A stretch of 64,000 nucleotides of DNA from Stropharia rugosoannulata (lineage: Eukaryota; Basidiomycota; Agaricomycetes; Agaricales; Strophariaceae). The position numbers and the translations under genes were made by a program. Under the pieces are notes generated by a model. It had not been told where the DNA came from and did not search any database. It worked only from the letters and a program-made list of their open reading frames with translations. This document shows, one piece after another, positions 35,100 to 46,979 of the stretch. The stretch covers positions 4,960,001-5,024,000 of the forward strand of contig JANCIK010000001.1 in assembly GCA_028532985.1 (NCBI GenBank), written 5' to 3'. Numbering within the stretch: position 1 is the stretch's first letter; each line of letters starts with the position of its first letter.

Positions 35100-38070
35100 A
35101 CATACAAACTGAAGAATACATGAATAGGTAAAAACTACAGATACATCTATATATGAGGGAATGCGGCAATCCAATCAATTGTGATTAGTGCTCCTAAAGG
35201 TATGTTCCGAAGCGCAACAAGTGCGATGACAAAGAGGGCGATACGTGATGCAAAATAAGACAGAGCTAAAAGATTTGAAATCACAATGAGAGCCAATTTA
35301 ATAAATTTATTTGATTCCCATATCACATCAAAGAACTCCATGAATGGGATAATTGAAGGGGGGACGGCTGCAATAATGATTGCACAGGCTCGCCATAGCA
35401 CCATGTACCTGTGCGATGGGAAATGGAGAGACCAGGAAGGCGCCAGATGAACTGTGGCAAAAATGACAGCAATGAATACCATCGAGAGAGTAAAGAAACG
35501 CTTGTACTTTTGGCCAATATGTGCTGAAAAGAACATTGAGACGCGGAGTTTTGGGACATTCCCTGACGATCTGCCTGCCATCATTCGAGGAGCTGGTGCA
35601 AGGAGCTCGTAAATCGTTGCAAACGGGATCAACACCAAAACCAAAGCAATCACTTCCGAGAGAAGTGCGCCAATCTCTTTCATAGAGGTGGGTAACTTGA
35701 ATTTGAATTCGTGCCCGATTTCTTCAAAAACATATAGAAACCTATTCATCTTGTATAAATGCGTAGGTGGTTCCGGTTTCTCCGCGTCGTTGCCCTTCCA
35801 TTCAAGATAAACTGGAACATTGACATTTTGCGGCTTGTCCCACCATAACGCGTAGGTCAGTCCGTTGAGAACTACAAAACCCAGCGTGACGACCTCTAGC
35901 TCAGTGACAACAAGCCCAGTGGACCAACGGGCAATGATTTGCATGAAGAACCATGTGGTCTGAAGGATGACGAAGCCTTTGGAGATGGCGTCGCCCTTGC
36001 TGCGGTCCTTGATATCCTCTTCCGTGGTCGTTATTACTGCGATCTTTCTGCCCTTGATGAGCTTTACAATTTCACGTGTATCTGAGAGCGTCTGGAGAGG
36101 TTGACCATCCTTAGAGAGCATGAAGCCGCCCATCTGGATGAAGAAGCCGTGTGCTGTTGTCCATTCTTCGACGCGGCCCTGTCGCTCCTGGGGGAGTGCC
36201 CTGCGTGTGAAGAATCTCTTGATCTGTGCCGGAAGCCAAACAGCCACAGCTGTGCACAAGGACCAGATGGAACGCCAACGGGTTGCGCTCTGATTCGCCT
36301 CTCTTTTTGCTTTCCTCGCCTTACGCCCATCAGCAGGTAGCGACGCTGTACGCAGAAACTTGCAATTAATTTGCGCAAAATATATTATGTTATAAATGAA
36401 TACCTACCTTCGACTATATCTACGTTGTAGCGTTTAACAATTGCTGATGCCGCCATCCTTTGCCTGCAGGCCATTGTCGTAATTAGTTCTGGCGCAATTA
36501 GTGCATAAAACACCCAGCGGATGCGGCGCTTGAGAATATCCCATCCAGAATCCACGGGCGAAGGGATGTTCGGGTGCATGGTCGTCCACGTGCAGGCAAA
36601 GATAGTCGCGAGACAGGTAATGATGATGTCGGACTCCGTTCGGGTGCCGAACTTGACACGGGATCGCGGGAGGAGCGGTGGGTTAATGAAAGAAGAAGGA
36701 ACATCCATCTGGTCGAGCGGCGCACCATGGAGGCGATGGAAGAGTGCAAAGAGAAGTAATAAGAATATCATGATTGTGTTCTTGCAATGTAACGGCGGTC
36801 AGGCGAAGGTATTTATTATACAGAGAAAGTCTGACAAGTTCCATGCACAATGAACACGTGTACTTTGCTAGGTTATGTCGACACGCCCTTTTAATAAAAA
36901 TGAGCGCCTATTCGTGCTTCTACCTAGTCGTAATACGCCTTGGTTTCAGGAAGATGTCATGGCCGACTTTGCTGAGATTGAAACATTTTCAATAATAATT
37001 CATTAGTTGATATGCCATCTTGAAGTCTGCAGGGCAAACACCTTTCACAAGTAACCGCGCGCATCCATTCGTTCACAAGTCCCCTCAAAGTGAGACCGCG
37101 GCAATCATCGATTGTATAAGTAATTCATTGAAGTTGCAACCGGGTGTTTAGTGGTGGTACGTTCTGTTTCTCCCAACCACAGAAGTGTCATATAGATCTG
37201 TGTTTTTATGCATCTTGATATGTAAATGTTTAAATTCGGATAACGTCCGTGCTTCTGTTTGGTTGTTACTGCTTCGATCTTTGCGTCCGTTACCGTTATA
37301 GAGCACACATACATCATATGCGTCATGAATCAAATGGTCTCGTCTGTGTCATGGCCGGCGTCTTCCAGATTGAAACATTGTTAATCCCAAATTTATTGTT
37401 AATGTTTTAAACAGACGTCCGGACACTAGTTTGTCCACAAGCTGTCCCGAAGCAAGACCATGGTGATCATGAATGGTGTGAGCAGTGGGTTGAAATCGGA
37501 GACTCAGCGATGCACTTTCTTTCCCATTTACAGACTCAGATCTCAGAGCTGTATGCTTCCCTGTTTTTCGAATCATCTGGCGCCTATGTTTAGCTCAGAA
37601 CACCCTCCGTGCTCCTGTTCGGTTGTTACTGCGTCTATTCATGGTGCCCTGACCAGTGTACACGGACAGCACACGTGGCATTCATTAATATACCCATGTC
37701 GTGCGCACCATACTGCGCATTTCTGTCTATAATCCTTCTTGTCAGTGCATTCTGTGCCGCATGTTTTATCTGAAGTATACCCGCGCATTCACCATCAATC
37801 ACCGTAATGCCCTACATTGTTCGGGCAGACGACGCGCTCCGCGTTTGCTCCGTCCTGCATACCCGCTTCCATTAGAAAGCGGTGTCGACAAGTATGAGAT
37901 TGAAAATGCAGCTGCGTTATGGCTGTGTGGCAGTGGGGGCAGTGGTGGAGTGTGCGGGGAGTGTATCAAAACACACTGACTGAGTCTGATTCCTATTTTT
38001 TTTGTTTCCATTGTTTCCATCCTACATTTCTCTAGGCACCCTCGTAATCATGTGCAAGCCTAACGTGTTA
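35100..38070. repeat. Segmental duplication, copy 3
   Basis: Same gene and upstream flank as copies 1 and 2 in the same orientation, but more diverged and without the downstream block seen at 425-1034. Confidence 0.7.
35147..36771 (-). CDS. Polytopic membrane protein, IFACTW family, copy 3
   Basis: Two exons, 36771-36408 and 36345-35147, separated by a GT-AG intron of 62 bp in phase 1, giving 520 residues. The signal peptide, the IFACTW..HPN block, APELITT and ISKGFVILQTTWF are all present. The start of exon 2 has changed (LPADGRKARKAKREA against LPAEEREARRAARES), and the last third is the most diverged of the three copies, so this is the older paralog. It is intact. Function unknown; expected in an internal membrane or the plasma membrane. 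Upstream flank to about 38070 is shared with the other copies. Confidence 0.8.
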
Positions 38071-40181
38071 AAGTACGTTACATTATAAGAGAGCATCATC
38101 GCTGAATTTCTTCACTCGGATTTCTGACTTTAATTTTCTTTGATTTTGCCATGTTGCGATTTTACCTAGTACACGGTGGTGAATGGATTAAAAAACCACT
38201 TAAGCCTATATATTCATACTTAGTAGTGAATAACGGCCAAGACAAGGCACAGCGAGCACGCGTGAACGAAAGGCAATGCCTTGTCGTTCTACGGGCCGGC
38301 AGGGCCTGGATTTGAAATCATTCACACGACCTGCTGACGGTGCTTATGGACGGCGCCGTTCAGACGACGTGTCTATTCTTGACCTCAATGCACGTCGCAC
38401 GAAGACCAACCACTACGCATCGCGTCCCAGGTGATGTCGTGGATATGAGGCGTAGAATCTCCGACGGGGCGATGGATTACCTTCATGGATATGGCTGTAA
38501 ACAAAGCTCGGTCCCAGTGAAGGTGCGCCTGCGTGTCTCTGCGCCATGTTCAAGCCACTAAATTCTTTCTACGCCCATTTGCTTCCACTCCTCTAATGAG
38601 CATATGACAAGAGCATTCCTTACTCAGTTCCATGGTCACCCCCCCACTCTTCCTTCATTGCTTTCTACGTGTTTGTTCTCCAGCGTCCTCGCACGATCCC
38701 GTTTTTACCTGAGCGATCCCCTGATACATCAACTTGGCTCACTGGCTCCTGGCCCCTGGTCATCGACTCCCAGTCCCTGTATCATCCTCATCTCCCGGGC
38801 GTGGCTCCTGTACATGCATAGATCGTCGTGCCTCTTTTACCACATAGCTCAGCAGTCTTCTCCGTCCAATCCTATGAACCCTCAACAATGCGCCTCCCAA
38901 GGACGTTATACTTGATATCACTCCCAACTCACATGGCCCCACTCTTTAGTTGTAAATTCGCAATCACTGCTATGCAAAACTCACGGAAACGGAAAACGAC
39001 GACCTGGCTGCACGCATCGTCTTGTCATCGATGCCAATACACCATAGAATTACGAGGTGCCCTGTTCCATTCCACTCTCCGCGTCTGGCTGTTGTTAAAA
39101 AGACGGGCTCCTGTATTACTGGGTCCTCTTTCCGCGCTCCTATGCACTCTGTCGCACTCCCTTCCTCGGTCGCGCAGACCGCGGGTGGATGATGTTTGGC
39201 CAACGCAATGCACTCAGCAGGGCCTCCGTTTTCCCGTCCTCCCTGACCCTTCAATTCTTCAAAGCCTTGATCCCCGTGTACCTGTTTCAACGTCGTGCAC
39301 TCACAGTACTATTCGCTGCATTTGTCAGCGCGATACACTCCGCACCTGTATCCTACGCAAATCCCACGGATTCCTCCCGTCTCTCTACAGGCAATGATAA
39401 TTCACATCCTCTGCACCTTACGTCTTGGGTGTCACGTCCTGTCCCCCTTCAGTACACGTTCCAAGCCTGTGGGAAGCCTATTTTCCTTTGCCTCTCTCGT
39501 CGTCCACCTTGTTGCACGCCGTAATCTCATCACCCACCCCATCGGCGGTCGACCCCCGCCGCCACCCCAGCCCATCTTTCCGAGTTCACCCACTCACGCG
39601 TGACGTCTCTTGTCGATATTTGTCCCGTCTCGTTTCTTTCGCATCTAGGTCCACGTGGACGTATGTGTGCGCAGGGGATAGTGCCCACTGCCCAAAGGGG
39701 GAAGAGAGTACTGTTTGCGCGACCGTGCTGAACCTTGACTGGGCGTTCTGGTGTTTCGATAACATATGTTCATAGCGGGCCGTGATGGGTCACGCGCTGG
39801 GCCCATTTTAAAATCTTCGCCAGGCGCCGGCGCGAGGCGCTCAAGAAGGGACTCGACACACTGCAGATGCAGGCATCGTGGATGGTGGGTATAACTGACC
39901 GCAAGTCCAGACCGAGGAGCGAGAAACTACAGGGGTCGACGCGTCAGGTCGGGACAAGAGGGCTTTGAGATACGTTGGAGTGTGCGAGACGGGATCAGAT
40001 CGCTGCGAGGTGGGTCGAGACGGACTGCGGGTGGAATGACTTGCACCGGGATAATGACCATCGCGCTCGCGCTGGCGGGCGCGTGGGGCGGAACTGCGGA
40101 GGGACGCCGTGTGTGCGAGATGTGCGAGGGGACGTGGGTGGTCACTGAGGGGATATGCGCGGGGACGAGCGGAGGGCGGGC
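38071..40181. other. Duplicated non-coding DNA up to the LTR element
   Basis: Matches parts of 4513-5331 and 14480-15700 (for example the gtacacgttccaagcctgtgggaagcc stretch at 39452). Positions 39900-40181 are GC-rich and look like the inverted form of the C/T-rich repeat. No gene is supported. Confidence 0.5.
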
Positions 40182-40525
40182 TGTAAGATTGATTGTGTGT
40201 GTGCGAGCGAGCGACGACTTGTGTGGTCGTCTTGAGGGAGTATGTTCAAAGAATGAAGAGATTAAAATAAAAGAATGACTGTGTATCTGTGCGAGCTCTG
40301 GCTGAATGTGAATGAAAGTGGGTGGTAATTTAACTGCCTACATACAATGTACATACAGACTTTAAATACTGTAGAAGTAGTTTAGTGATTAATTAAACGT
40401 AAAATTTATCCCAAGGAACAACCGAGGCAGTGTGTAGATCCGAGAAACCTCTCAGGGTAAATGTATTGACCGTCGAGGATACCAAATAGGTGTTTTCCAT
40501 GCGTAGCCGTTTCGCGTTCCTTACA
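40182..40525 (-). repeat. 3' LTR
   Basis: 344 bp, TGTAAG...CTTACA ends, one difference from the other LTR (g for a near position 14). Near-identity points to a recent insertion. Confidence 0.88.
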
Positions 40526-40584
40526 TCCCATACCCACTTTGGATGCTGAGTTCCACCTCAGCGCGGAGTCAGGACTTGTTATCT

Positions 40585-42348
40585 TCAAAATTCTCTCGAG
40601 GGTGTCCTTTGGGTGCGACGGGGCGATGTTATCCGGTCTAGGCAGGTATAATCTTGATGCAAATAATTCTGACGTAGTGAAGCACATGACTCTCGGGTGC
40701 CTGCAACTCTGTACGATCCACATTTCTTCTTAGGATACCTGATTCTCCATGAATTTGACAGTTTTTCACGTTGACAACCTCGTGTCCATTGGTGTCCGGA
40801 GTACTGTGTATGCGTGCTGGATTGTCGAGGGGTGTTGCGATTATCTGTATCGTAGGCGTAGCTGTGCTTATGCCGTGACTTGTGTGCGCTGCCTTGATCC
40901 GGATGCATGCCCTTAGCATTGTGAGTATCTGTCATCTTCGAGGAAAGTTCGCTCTGATAGACTTCGTGCATTCTTTCTGTACGCTTGCTGCCTGATAGAG
41001 CTTCGTTTGAAACCTGAATTAATGGCATGTCGTGAGTAGTTGCCACTGTTTGATTACGGTGCCAGCTGCTACACTTGTTCAAATATTTTTCAATGTGTGC
41101 ACATTCTGTCGGTTGAGGTAGTCTGTCTGTAAAGTCAGTTGTAGCAGTCACACTATTGAGCGCACATGTCTCAGCTCGTTGATCTCGATGGTCTCGGGAT
41201 ACAGTACAAGCTAAAACATAGACTTTCTCTGGTTCTTGTTCTGATCTTGCAGCATCCGAGTAATCGTCTTTGATCCATGAATGAAAGAAGGTGTCGCGCT
41301 TCTGTGATACTGGTTTTGTTGGATTTATAATCGCGTTATGTGGTGATTCTTCCCGGTAATTTCCATCTGCAATTTCTTTCGAAATAACCCTGGCTTTTAT
41401 CTCAAGGTCTGATGGTACTTTCTCTACAGTTTCACTCGCTTCTTCTGGGCTTTGTTGACGTCTACTGTCTCCTGTATATTGCGTAGTTATGTCTTTACGA
41501 GGACGGAGATATGACTCGTTCAAGCAAGATCTATGTGGTGTGTTTATTGTCTGCATGTTAATTTCCTTGTACAGAGCACTGGAAGACGCTGGCTTTGACA
41601 ACTGTTCATCAACTTGCTGCATTACGGAATGCCTTTCATTGGCGCGCTCGAGGTAGTACAGTTGACTACTTAACTCTGGGCTGGGTGTGCTCTGACCAAC
41701 GTCGCCGTGAACCGTTCGCTTTACACTAGTGTGATTTGCCCTTGCTGTTTCTATATCTGGAAGGCGACATGATAGTACAAAGATTGCCGCTTCGTATAGC
41801 TCCGGTAGCCCAAACGGGTCGTCATCATAATGTCTTGGATTCTGAAGCTTGAGTTGCTCCCTGAGCTTGGCCTTAAATGGCAAATTAAATCCTGAAATAA
41901 ATAGGCTGCTTGCTTCCCTGTCGGTTACGCGATTCCGGCACTTGAGGAAATACCAGACTTTGAAGAATTTTCGGTAATATGCACCAAAATCGTCTAGTGT
42001 ATTCATAGCCTTGCAACGTTGCTGCGTGCTAAGCGTCTCGAGGTCGGCTAGTCTATACCTCCGATCATCGTCAGACCCTGGATAGAAGCCATAAATTTGT
42101 GCCTTGAATATTTCCCAGTTATCTCCGGTGAGCTGAGCTGCATATTTCCATAGCTCGTAGTCCTCCGTTGGGGCATACAGAGCTGTCCACTTGATCATCT
42201 GTGCTGCTGTTAAATTGCATGCTTGGAAGAGCATCTCCAGCTCGTCAAAAAATATATTGAGTTGTGTCGGAACTCCCGAGAACTTCGGTGCTGATGGGTG
42301 CGAACGTCCTGGCATAGTGGGCAACGTGGGTGCCGTCATCGACGCCAT
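40585..42348 (-). CDS. Gag-like protein of the LTR element
   Basis: A single frame of 587 residues from the first ATG at 42348; the frame extends 20 codons further upstream to a GTG but not to an ATG. The N-terminal part (SAPKFSG, FFDELEMLFQAC, a WTALYAP segment, YELWKYAAQ, FYPG, then LADLETL and GFNLPFKAKLREQL) follows the pattern of Ty3-type Gag capsid regions in basidiomycetes. The C-terminal half is hydrophilic and low in similarity between predicted segments, and I see no CCHC zinc knuckle. Gag forms the virus-like particle that packages element RNA; reverse transcriptase and integrase would have to come from another element. The frame is uninterrupted, so it may still be made. Confidence 0.75.
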   Translation of the reverse strand: MASMTAPTLPTMPGRSHPSAPKFSGVPTQLNIFFDELEMLFQACNLTAAQMIKWTALYAPTEDYELWKYAAQLTGDNWEIFKAQIYGFYPGSDDDRRYRLADLETLSTQQRCKAMNTLDDFGAYYRKFFKVWYFLKCRNRVTDREASSLFISGFNLPFKAKLREQLKLQNPRHYDDDPFGLPELYEAAIFVLSCRLPDIETARANHTSVKRTVHGDVGQSTPSPELSSQLYYLERANERHSVMQQVDEQLSKPASSSALYKEINMQTINTPHRSCLNESYLRPRKDITTQYTGDSRRQQSPEEASETVEKVPSDLEIKARVISKEIADGNYREESPHNAIINPTKPVSQKRDTFFHSWIKDDYSDAARSEQEPEKVYVLACTVSRDHRDQRAETCALNSVTATTDFTDRLPQPTECAHIEKYLNKCSSWHRNQTVATTHDMPLIQVSNEALSGSKRTERMHEVYQSELSSKMTDTHNAKGMHPDQGSAHKSRHKHSYAYDTDNRNTPRQSSTHTQYSGHQWTRGCQREKLSNSWRIRYPKKKCGSYRVAGTRESCASLRQNYLHQDYTCLDRITSPRRTQRTPSREF

Positions 42349-42654
42349 AATTGCTGTGTCACCGTGGGCGCTTATGCTCAGCTTGTTGCTCGTGAATGTC
42401 GTGGGCACGTCTTGATGGAATTTCTAGACCTTTCGTGTGGGCGTGTGTGTCACTTTGTACCTGTTTCGTGGTACTACGGGCTTCTCTACCCGTCCAGGTA
42501 TTGGGGCTCGGAGGTGTCGGTGGCTAGCTTCGGGTATATCAATATAAATATTTGTTCTGTTCCTGTGGTGTTCAATATGACTGCGCGGACTCGTGTGCGG
42601 CTCCTGGATAGTTCTGGTGTCTGGGTGCTGAATATATCTTCCTTAAACAACCCC

Positions 42655-42672
42655 CCCTCGCGGTGGGCTCCA
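42655..42672 (-). other. Putative primer-binding site
   Basis: Starts with TGG two bases inside the 5' LTR on the minus strand (TGGAGCCCACCGCGAGGG). Complementary to a hypothetical tRNA 3' end ...GGGCTCCA. The tRNA is not identified. Confidence 0.5.
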
Positions 42673-42674
42673 GT

Positions 42675-43018
42675 TGTAAGATTGATTATGTGTGTGCGAG
42701 CGAGCGACGACTTGTGTGGTCGTCTTGAGGGAGTATGTTCAAAGAATGAAGAGATTAAAATAAAAGAATGACTGTGTATCTGTGCGAGCTCTGGCTGAAT
42801 GTGAATGAAAGTGGGTGGTAATTTAACTGCCTACATACAATGTACATACAGACTTTAAATACTGTAGAAGTAGTTTAGTGATTAATTAAACGTAAAATTT
42901 ATCCCAAGGAACAACCGAGGCAGTGTGTAGATCCGAGAAACCTCTCAGGGTAAATGTATTGACCGTCGAGGATACCAAATAGGTGTTTTCCATGCGTAGC
43001 CGTTTCGCGTTCCTTACA
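42675..43018 (-). repeat. 5' LTR
   Basis: 344 bp partner of 40182-40525; precedes the gag frame in the transcribed direction. Confidence 0.88.
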
Positions 43019-43612
43019 GGGCACAGAGGGAGGGCGGTCAACGCAGTCTCGCATCACGATCCAATCCACTGGTGGCGTCCATCTGTATATGGCGATCAAA
43101 TATGTGTTCCAAAATACGTCATATATTTCCAGACATACATTTAGCAGAGATGAAGGCTTCGGGCTTACCATAAGTGGTAAGCCCGAGGCCGTTTCTGACC
43201 TATTTGCAGGCAATAAATCTCGAAACAGATTCAAGACGTATTTAAAGACACATATTCGGTCGTGATATACAGGTGGGCGCCCGCAGTGATCCTAGGCCTC
43301 CCTCTCCAGGTCTACAACATCCTATAATAGGTATAGGTCATGGTCCTGGCACATGTCATTCCGCAGCCCTACCCTCTGTCAGCTGTCTCCAGCTATTCTG
43401 CTTCCCTAACACGCCGCACGCTCATGCTACCTATGTAGCACTCAGAGAGCAAGAGGACATTAGAAGGCGAGATATGAGAACATGAGGCAGGGCTCATGGC
43501 GTCCTCCGTGCATGGGGTAACATGGCCTTGCAGGAGTGAGGCTGCTGCGCAGGGCTGATCCTGACGAGTTACCCATCCCTACCTCCACACACCCATACCA
43601 GCCACACCGAAA
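43019..43612. other. Intergenic DNA between the LTR element and the BTB gene
   Basis: Contains the hairpin at 43159-43186 and, at about 43290-43440, a diverged piece of the GC-rich repeat (compare 7485-7690). A minus-strand frame at 43020-43234 looks somewhat protein-like (ETASGLPLMVSPKP) but has no supported gene structure. Confidence 0.4.
43159..43186. repeat. Perfect 12-bp inverted repeat with 4-nt loop
   Basis: TCGGGCTTACCA, loop TAAG, TGGTAAGCCCGA. It lies 450 bp upstream of the BTB gene. Could act as an RNA hairpin or be an inverted-duplication scar; no T tract follows on either strand. Confidence 0.7.
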
Positions 43613-44535
43613 ATGCAGGCAGAATCCACCGAAATATCCAAAGACGACATTTTTTTCTTCGACAACGTCTTCATACAGGTAAGCAGTGCCCATTATCTAT
43701 GACTTTAAATTGCATGTAATTCAAAGTGACACGGCGACTTAGGTCGAGAACAAACTGTTCTGCGTGCCTAAACAGGGCTTCCTCCAGCCAAAATCCGTCT
43801 TTGCCGACATGAACAGTCTTCCTCAGGGGGGTAGCAATGAAAACGAGTCTCAGGTCGACGGAAGCCGCGTCGACTGCCCTCTAGTCCTTGCTGGGATCTC
43901 ACCTGACAAATTCCGCGCGCTCTTGAGGGTGATGTATCCTTTGTGAGTGAGTGTTCGAATCCAAGCATGAATTCACCTGATATATACACATCGCAGTACT
44001 CGTGATTACGGCTCAATGAGACAGGATGAATGGGTTGGAGCGTTGCATTTGGCCGATATGTGGAGACTGCACAATGTAAGCTCTTTGATTTGCGTTCAAC
44101 TATAACTCACCATTCAGGCAGGCCAGAGCAACAGTTATCAAGAGTCTCACACCCATACTTGAGACCCGCGACTGCGACAAGATACTGTTAGGAGAGAAAT
44201 ACAACGTCTCTGCTTGGTATTTTGATGGATTCGCAAACATTGTGGCACGTCCGACTATTCCCACTGTTGAAGAACTCATAGACGGCGGTCTGGACACGTT
44301 GACCATTGCTCATATATTTCGACTCCGCGAAATGATCAGAATGAACAGGCCCATGAACGGAAAATATGAAATTCACCCAAGCGCGGGAGATTCTCAATGG
44401 ACTTCTATTGACTGCATTGAATGCGCCAAAAAAGCTATTCATTACTGTAAAAGTACGAATTCACAATTGGAAAGCATGAAAAGTATAGCCCAGAAGCATA
44501 TTCAGGATCTGCACAAGGATAAATTCGAGCATTAG
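43613..44535 (+). CDS. BTB/POZ domain protein
   Basis: Four exons, 43613-43678, 43743-43942, 43997-44075 and 44122-44535, join in frame with GT-AG introns to give 252 residues. The N-terminal part has the basidiomycete BTB pattern: a DDIFFFDNVFIQVENKLFCV strand pair, a PKQGF element, a loop, then GISPDKFRALLRVMYP, where BTB domains bury their hydrophobic core. EWVGALHLADMWRLHN and the following helices (ARATVIKSL, YFDGFANIV, HIFRLREMI) resemble the BACK-like region of this expanded family. BTB domains mediate dimerisation and often recruit Cullin-3 ubiquitin ligases; the target is unknown. For exon 4 the second of two close AGs (44120-44121) is chosen because it gives the expected ARATVI continuation. 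A broken relative lies at 49.8 kb. Confidence 0.75.
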
Positions 44536-44769
44536 TTACAATGTATAGCAATAGTATTGCTGATTGTTTTTGGCCAGTGTATTAGTACTAGGCGCACCTC
44601 CGATGAAATGTCAATTATGATTTATGAATCAAATACATAACGAAAGGACCCGGATAATTATGCCATCGTCACGCGCGTCACATCCATGTCCGCATTGGGC
44701 GGATTGTTTCACTTTCAAGGTGATATATAATTACATTCAAAAGCTGCCAGTGTCTACATGGCTTCATAC

Positions 44770-45350
44770 GCACCACTAGTTTACAATTCCCACAGTAATC
44801 TAAAATAATCCCCACTGGTCGATAATGCGAACAGACCCGCACCTGATAAAGATAATCAGACAATAAGACAATGACTAGGTACCGACCGTACCTCACTACC
44901 GTCCACCACCAGTATACTCTACCGTTACCGTTGTGGGTTGACCTTCATACCCGCTTAAACACATCAGGTAAGTATCGTACTGATTAATCACTTTTTTGTA
45001 CTGATACCCCCGTGTCTTAAGTCAAGTCAATTAAGGAAGAAGTTCCCAGCCAAGAAAAAGAGCTCACTTTGCTTTTTCGATCGTCATGCTCCCGTGTCCA
45101 TCACATCTTCCCCCGCATCCTTTGTTCGTTTCGAGCTCTGCGGGTACATAACTAAAGAGATGTGGGTGATCGATAATTGAACCTGCCTTCGACGTTGCAT
45201 GGACACCGTGAACTGATCCTCGGTGTCTTCTCTGGCTGTCAACCATCCCGATGACTGATTACCATCGTTGAATTTTCATATTTCGGTTTTCACCTCCTTT
45301 TTCCATGCCCCCAGATTGAGCTAAAGCTGGTTGAATTAGTCTCAATTGAT
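44770..45350 (-). pseudogene. MSYNQ-family fragment, copy D
   Basis: Keeps the region of exons 7-8, the donor changed to AAG|GCAGGT but still GC, and the family 3' block (tctgattatct, tatcagg at about 44840-44860). The last coding exon has lost the FEFQ..HTP part. The first six exons are absent. Truncated and unlikely to make the protein. Confidence 0.6.
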
Positions 45351-45912
45351 AATCTATATATATACATAGTGCTCACTTGTTTGTTCATCATATCCCTCTG
45401 CCGATGGTTCAAATCCACCGGCCCTGTGCTGATGCCATGCGTGATAATATAGACAACTTACCGATAAGCTATCAGCATACTAATCCAAGCGAAGAAAATG
45501 GTCAAGGTTACTGGCCGCAGAGCAACACATGGCGACGCCGGGGTGTGCTGGAAAGAAAAAATAGATGTCGATCTAGTACCCAGAATTGGTGTGAACAGCG
45601 TTAAGGTTGCCGCAGAATATAGAGAGTAGCCTTATGTGAGGTGTTGCTGGGCTTGCTGTGCCAACTCCTGTTGACGAGAGTGCAAGGTTGGTCTGGGAAT
45701 GGAGCGCACAGGCCAAAGGTGTGACGCCATGAATAAAATCTGCCGTCTTTGTGAAAAACGTGCGGGAAGGGGATGGAGAACGTGATGTAGAAAATGGCCC
45801 AGGCTCAAGCATATGGGGGTAGGAGGAGGGCATTAATTCACCGTGCCTTGTTTCTTCCTCCGCCACATTCGTACCTTGCACAGGCACCTACCATCCAACT
45901 CTACTTATAACC
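45351..45912. other. No supported gene; upstream region of a decayed BED-like copy
   Basis: The last 60 bases match the upstream region of the intact BED-like gene at 26536. The frames at 45377-45604 and 45887-45573 overlap in opposite strands and have no other support. Confidence 0.35.
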
Positions 45913-46278
45913 ATGAAGACAGTTGGAACCCGCATGACCCGTCAGAAAAAAAGCAAGGGAAATCGGCGCTGTCCTTACACAACACTCAAGAGGCTGCTTC
46001 CTTCATGTGAGTGCTAACAGGGCATGAGCGGCAGCCAACGCGAGGCGTACTTCAAGGCGTAGCTGCATATCGACCCCCGCATTGACCTGCTTCATGATAG
46101 CGGTCGGGTGTGCTGTGTAGCATGCCGACAGACTTACAAATTGGACATGAGAGGAGATGCTTCATTATATCTCTCCAACCTGAAGAAGCACCTCAATACG
46201 TCACAGTGCTTGCAGAATACCGTGGACCTTTTAATGGCGACTGATACGTTTATGAAGGCTATTGCTGTGCGTTTCTGA
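45913..46278 (+). pseudogene. Decayed BED-finger-like copy
   Basis: Same length as the intact gene at 26171-26536 and alignable end to end, starting ATGAAGACAGTTGG. An in-frame TAA interrupts it at about codon 35, TAG codons follow, and the finger cysteines are partly kept. Its promoter is shared with the intact copy. Confidence 0.75.
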
Positions 46279-46394
46279 AAAGAGTTTATTAGTTTTGTGT
46301 TACTCATATACAGTTAACTCGTAGAACGGAGGAATTGACGAGATGATTCGATGACAGCATGCCCGACATGGGCTTGAGCTGATGCGGTATGGGC

Positions 46395-46540
46395 CCTTCA
46401 TATCCGCGCTGCATAGCGTGCCGACACACTTACAAATTGGACACAAGGAGATGCTTCACTTTACCTCTCCAACTTGGGGAAGCATTTCGCCACCCAATGG
46501 TGCTTGCAGAATATCGTAGACTTCTTGCAGCAACTGAAGA
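46395..46540 (+). pseudogene. BED-finger-like fragment
   Basis: Only the segment from the second finger cysteine to the C-terminus remains (cgtgccgacacacttacaaa, then ctctccaac and gtgcttgcagaatatcg), with a small deletion that shifts the frame. Confidence 0.6.
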
Positions 46541-46649
46541 ATACAGGGAGCAGCCTGGAGGATATTAGTTTACTGCGCTTTTTTTCTCCTTCTAATACAT
46601 TCGTACCTTCTACAATCACCGTTATATCCTACTATCTAGCTCTCTAACC

Positions 46650-46901
46650 ATGAAGACAGTGAGAACCCGCATGACCCGTCAGGACCTGGGAAAAGATCTT
46701 GAGCGTGTGGCCGTGCGTCACGAAGTTGTGCGGCTAAAAGGACAAGCAAGGGAAATCAGCGGTCCATACACAACACTTAAGAAGCAACTTCGCTCGTATG
46801 AGCTCCAACAAGTTACTTCAAGGCGGATGATTCTTTGTGCTTTGTACCTACAGATCAATCCATGGGTCCACCAAAGTTTGTTTGATCTGCAGCACCCATG
46901 A
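46650..46901 (+). pseudogene. BED-finger-like N-terminal copy with an insertion
   Basis: Begins MKTVRTRMTRQD and later has SGPYTTLKKQL and SYELQQ as in the intact gene, with about 20 extra residues between. The finger region is missing and the frame ends in unrelated sequence. Open for 83 codons but probably not functional. Confidence 0.55.
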
Positions 46902-46979
46902 CTTTAACTCGACTCCAAGAAGCTAGGGCGCGCCCTTCTGCATTCGCGGGTAAATAGTAAGCTCAAATAAAGTACGGGA

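Larger units (their letters stand above)
40182..43018 (-). mobile_element. Gag-only LTR retrotransposon (TR-GAG-like)
   Basis: Two direct repeats of 344 bp (40182-40525 and 42675-43018) begin TGTAAG and end CTTACA and differ at one position that I could find. A 4-bp duplication gggc flanks the element. Read on the minus strand, two bases after the 5' LTR is TGGAGCCCACCGC, a plausible primer-binding site complementary to a tRNA ending in CCA, and a purine-rich stretch (aaagtgggtatggga) precedes the 3' LTR. The internal 2.15 kb encodes one Gag-like frame and no protease, reverse transcriptase or integrase. This fits the non-autonomous class that keeps only gag. Confidence 0.85.

Noticed and set aside
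42899..43234. A 111-residue minus-strand protein spanning the LTR
   Set aside because: Half of it lies in the LTR, and the same LTR half appears at the end of a different frame at 40406, so the frame is a chance fusion.
43935..43975. tRNA-like TTCGAATCC word
   Set aside because: No acceptor, D or anticodon arm can be folded around it, and it lies in a BTB intron.
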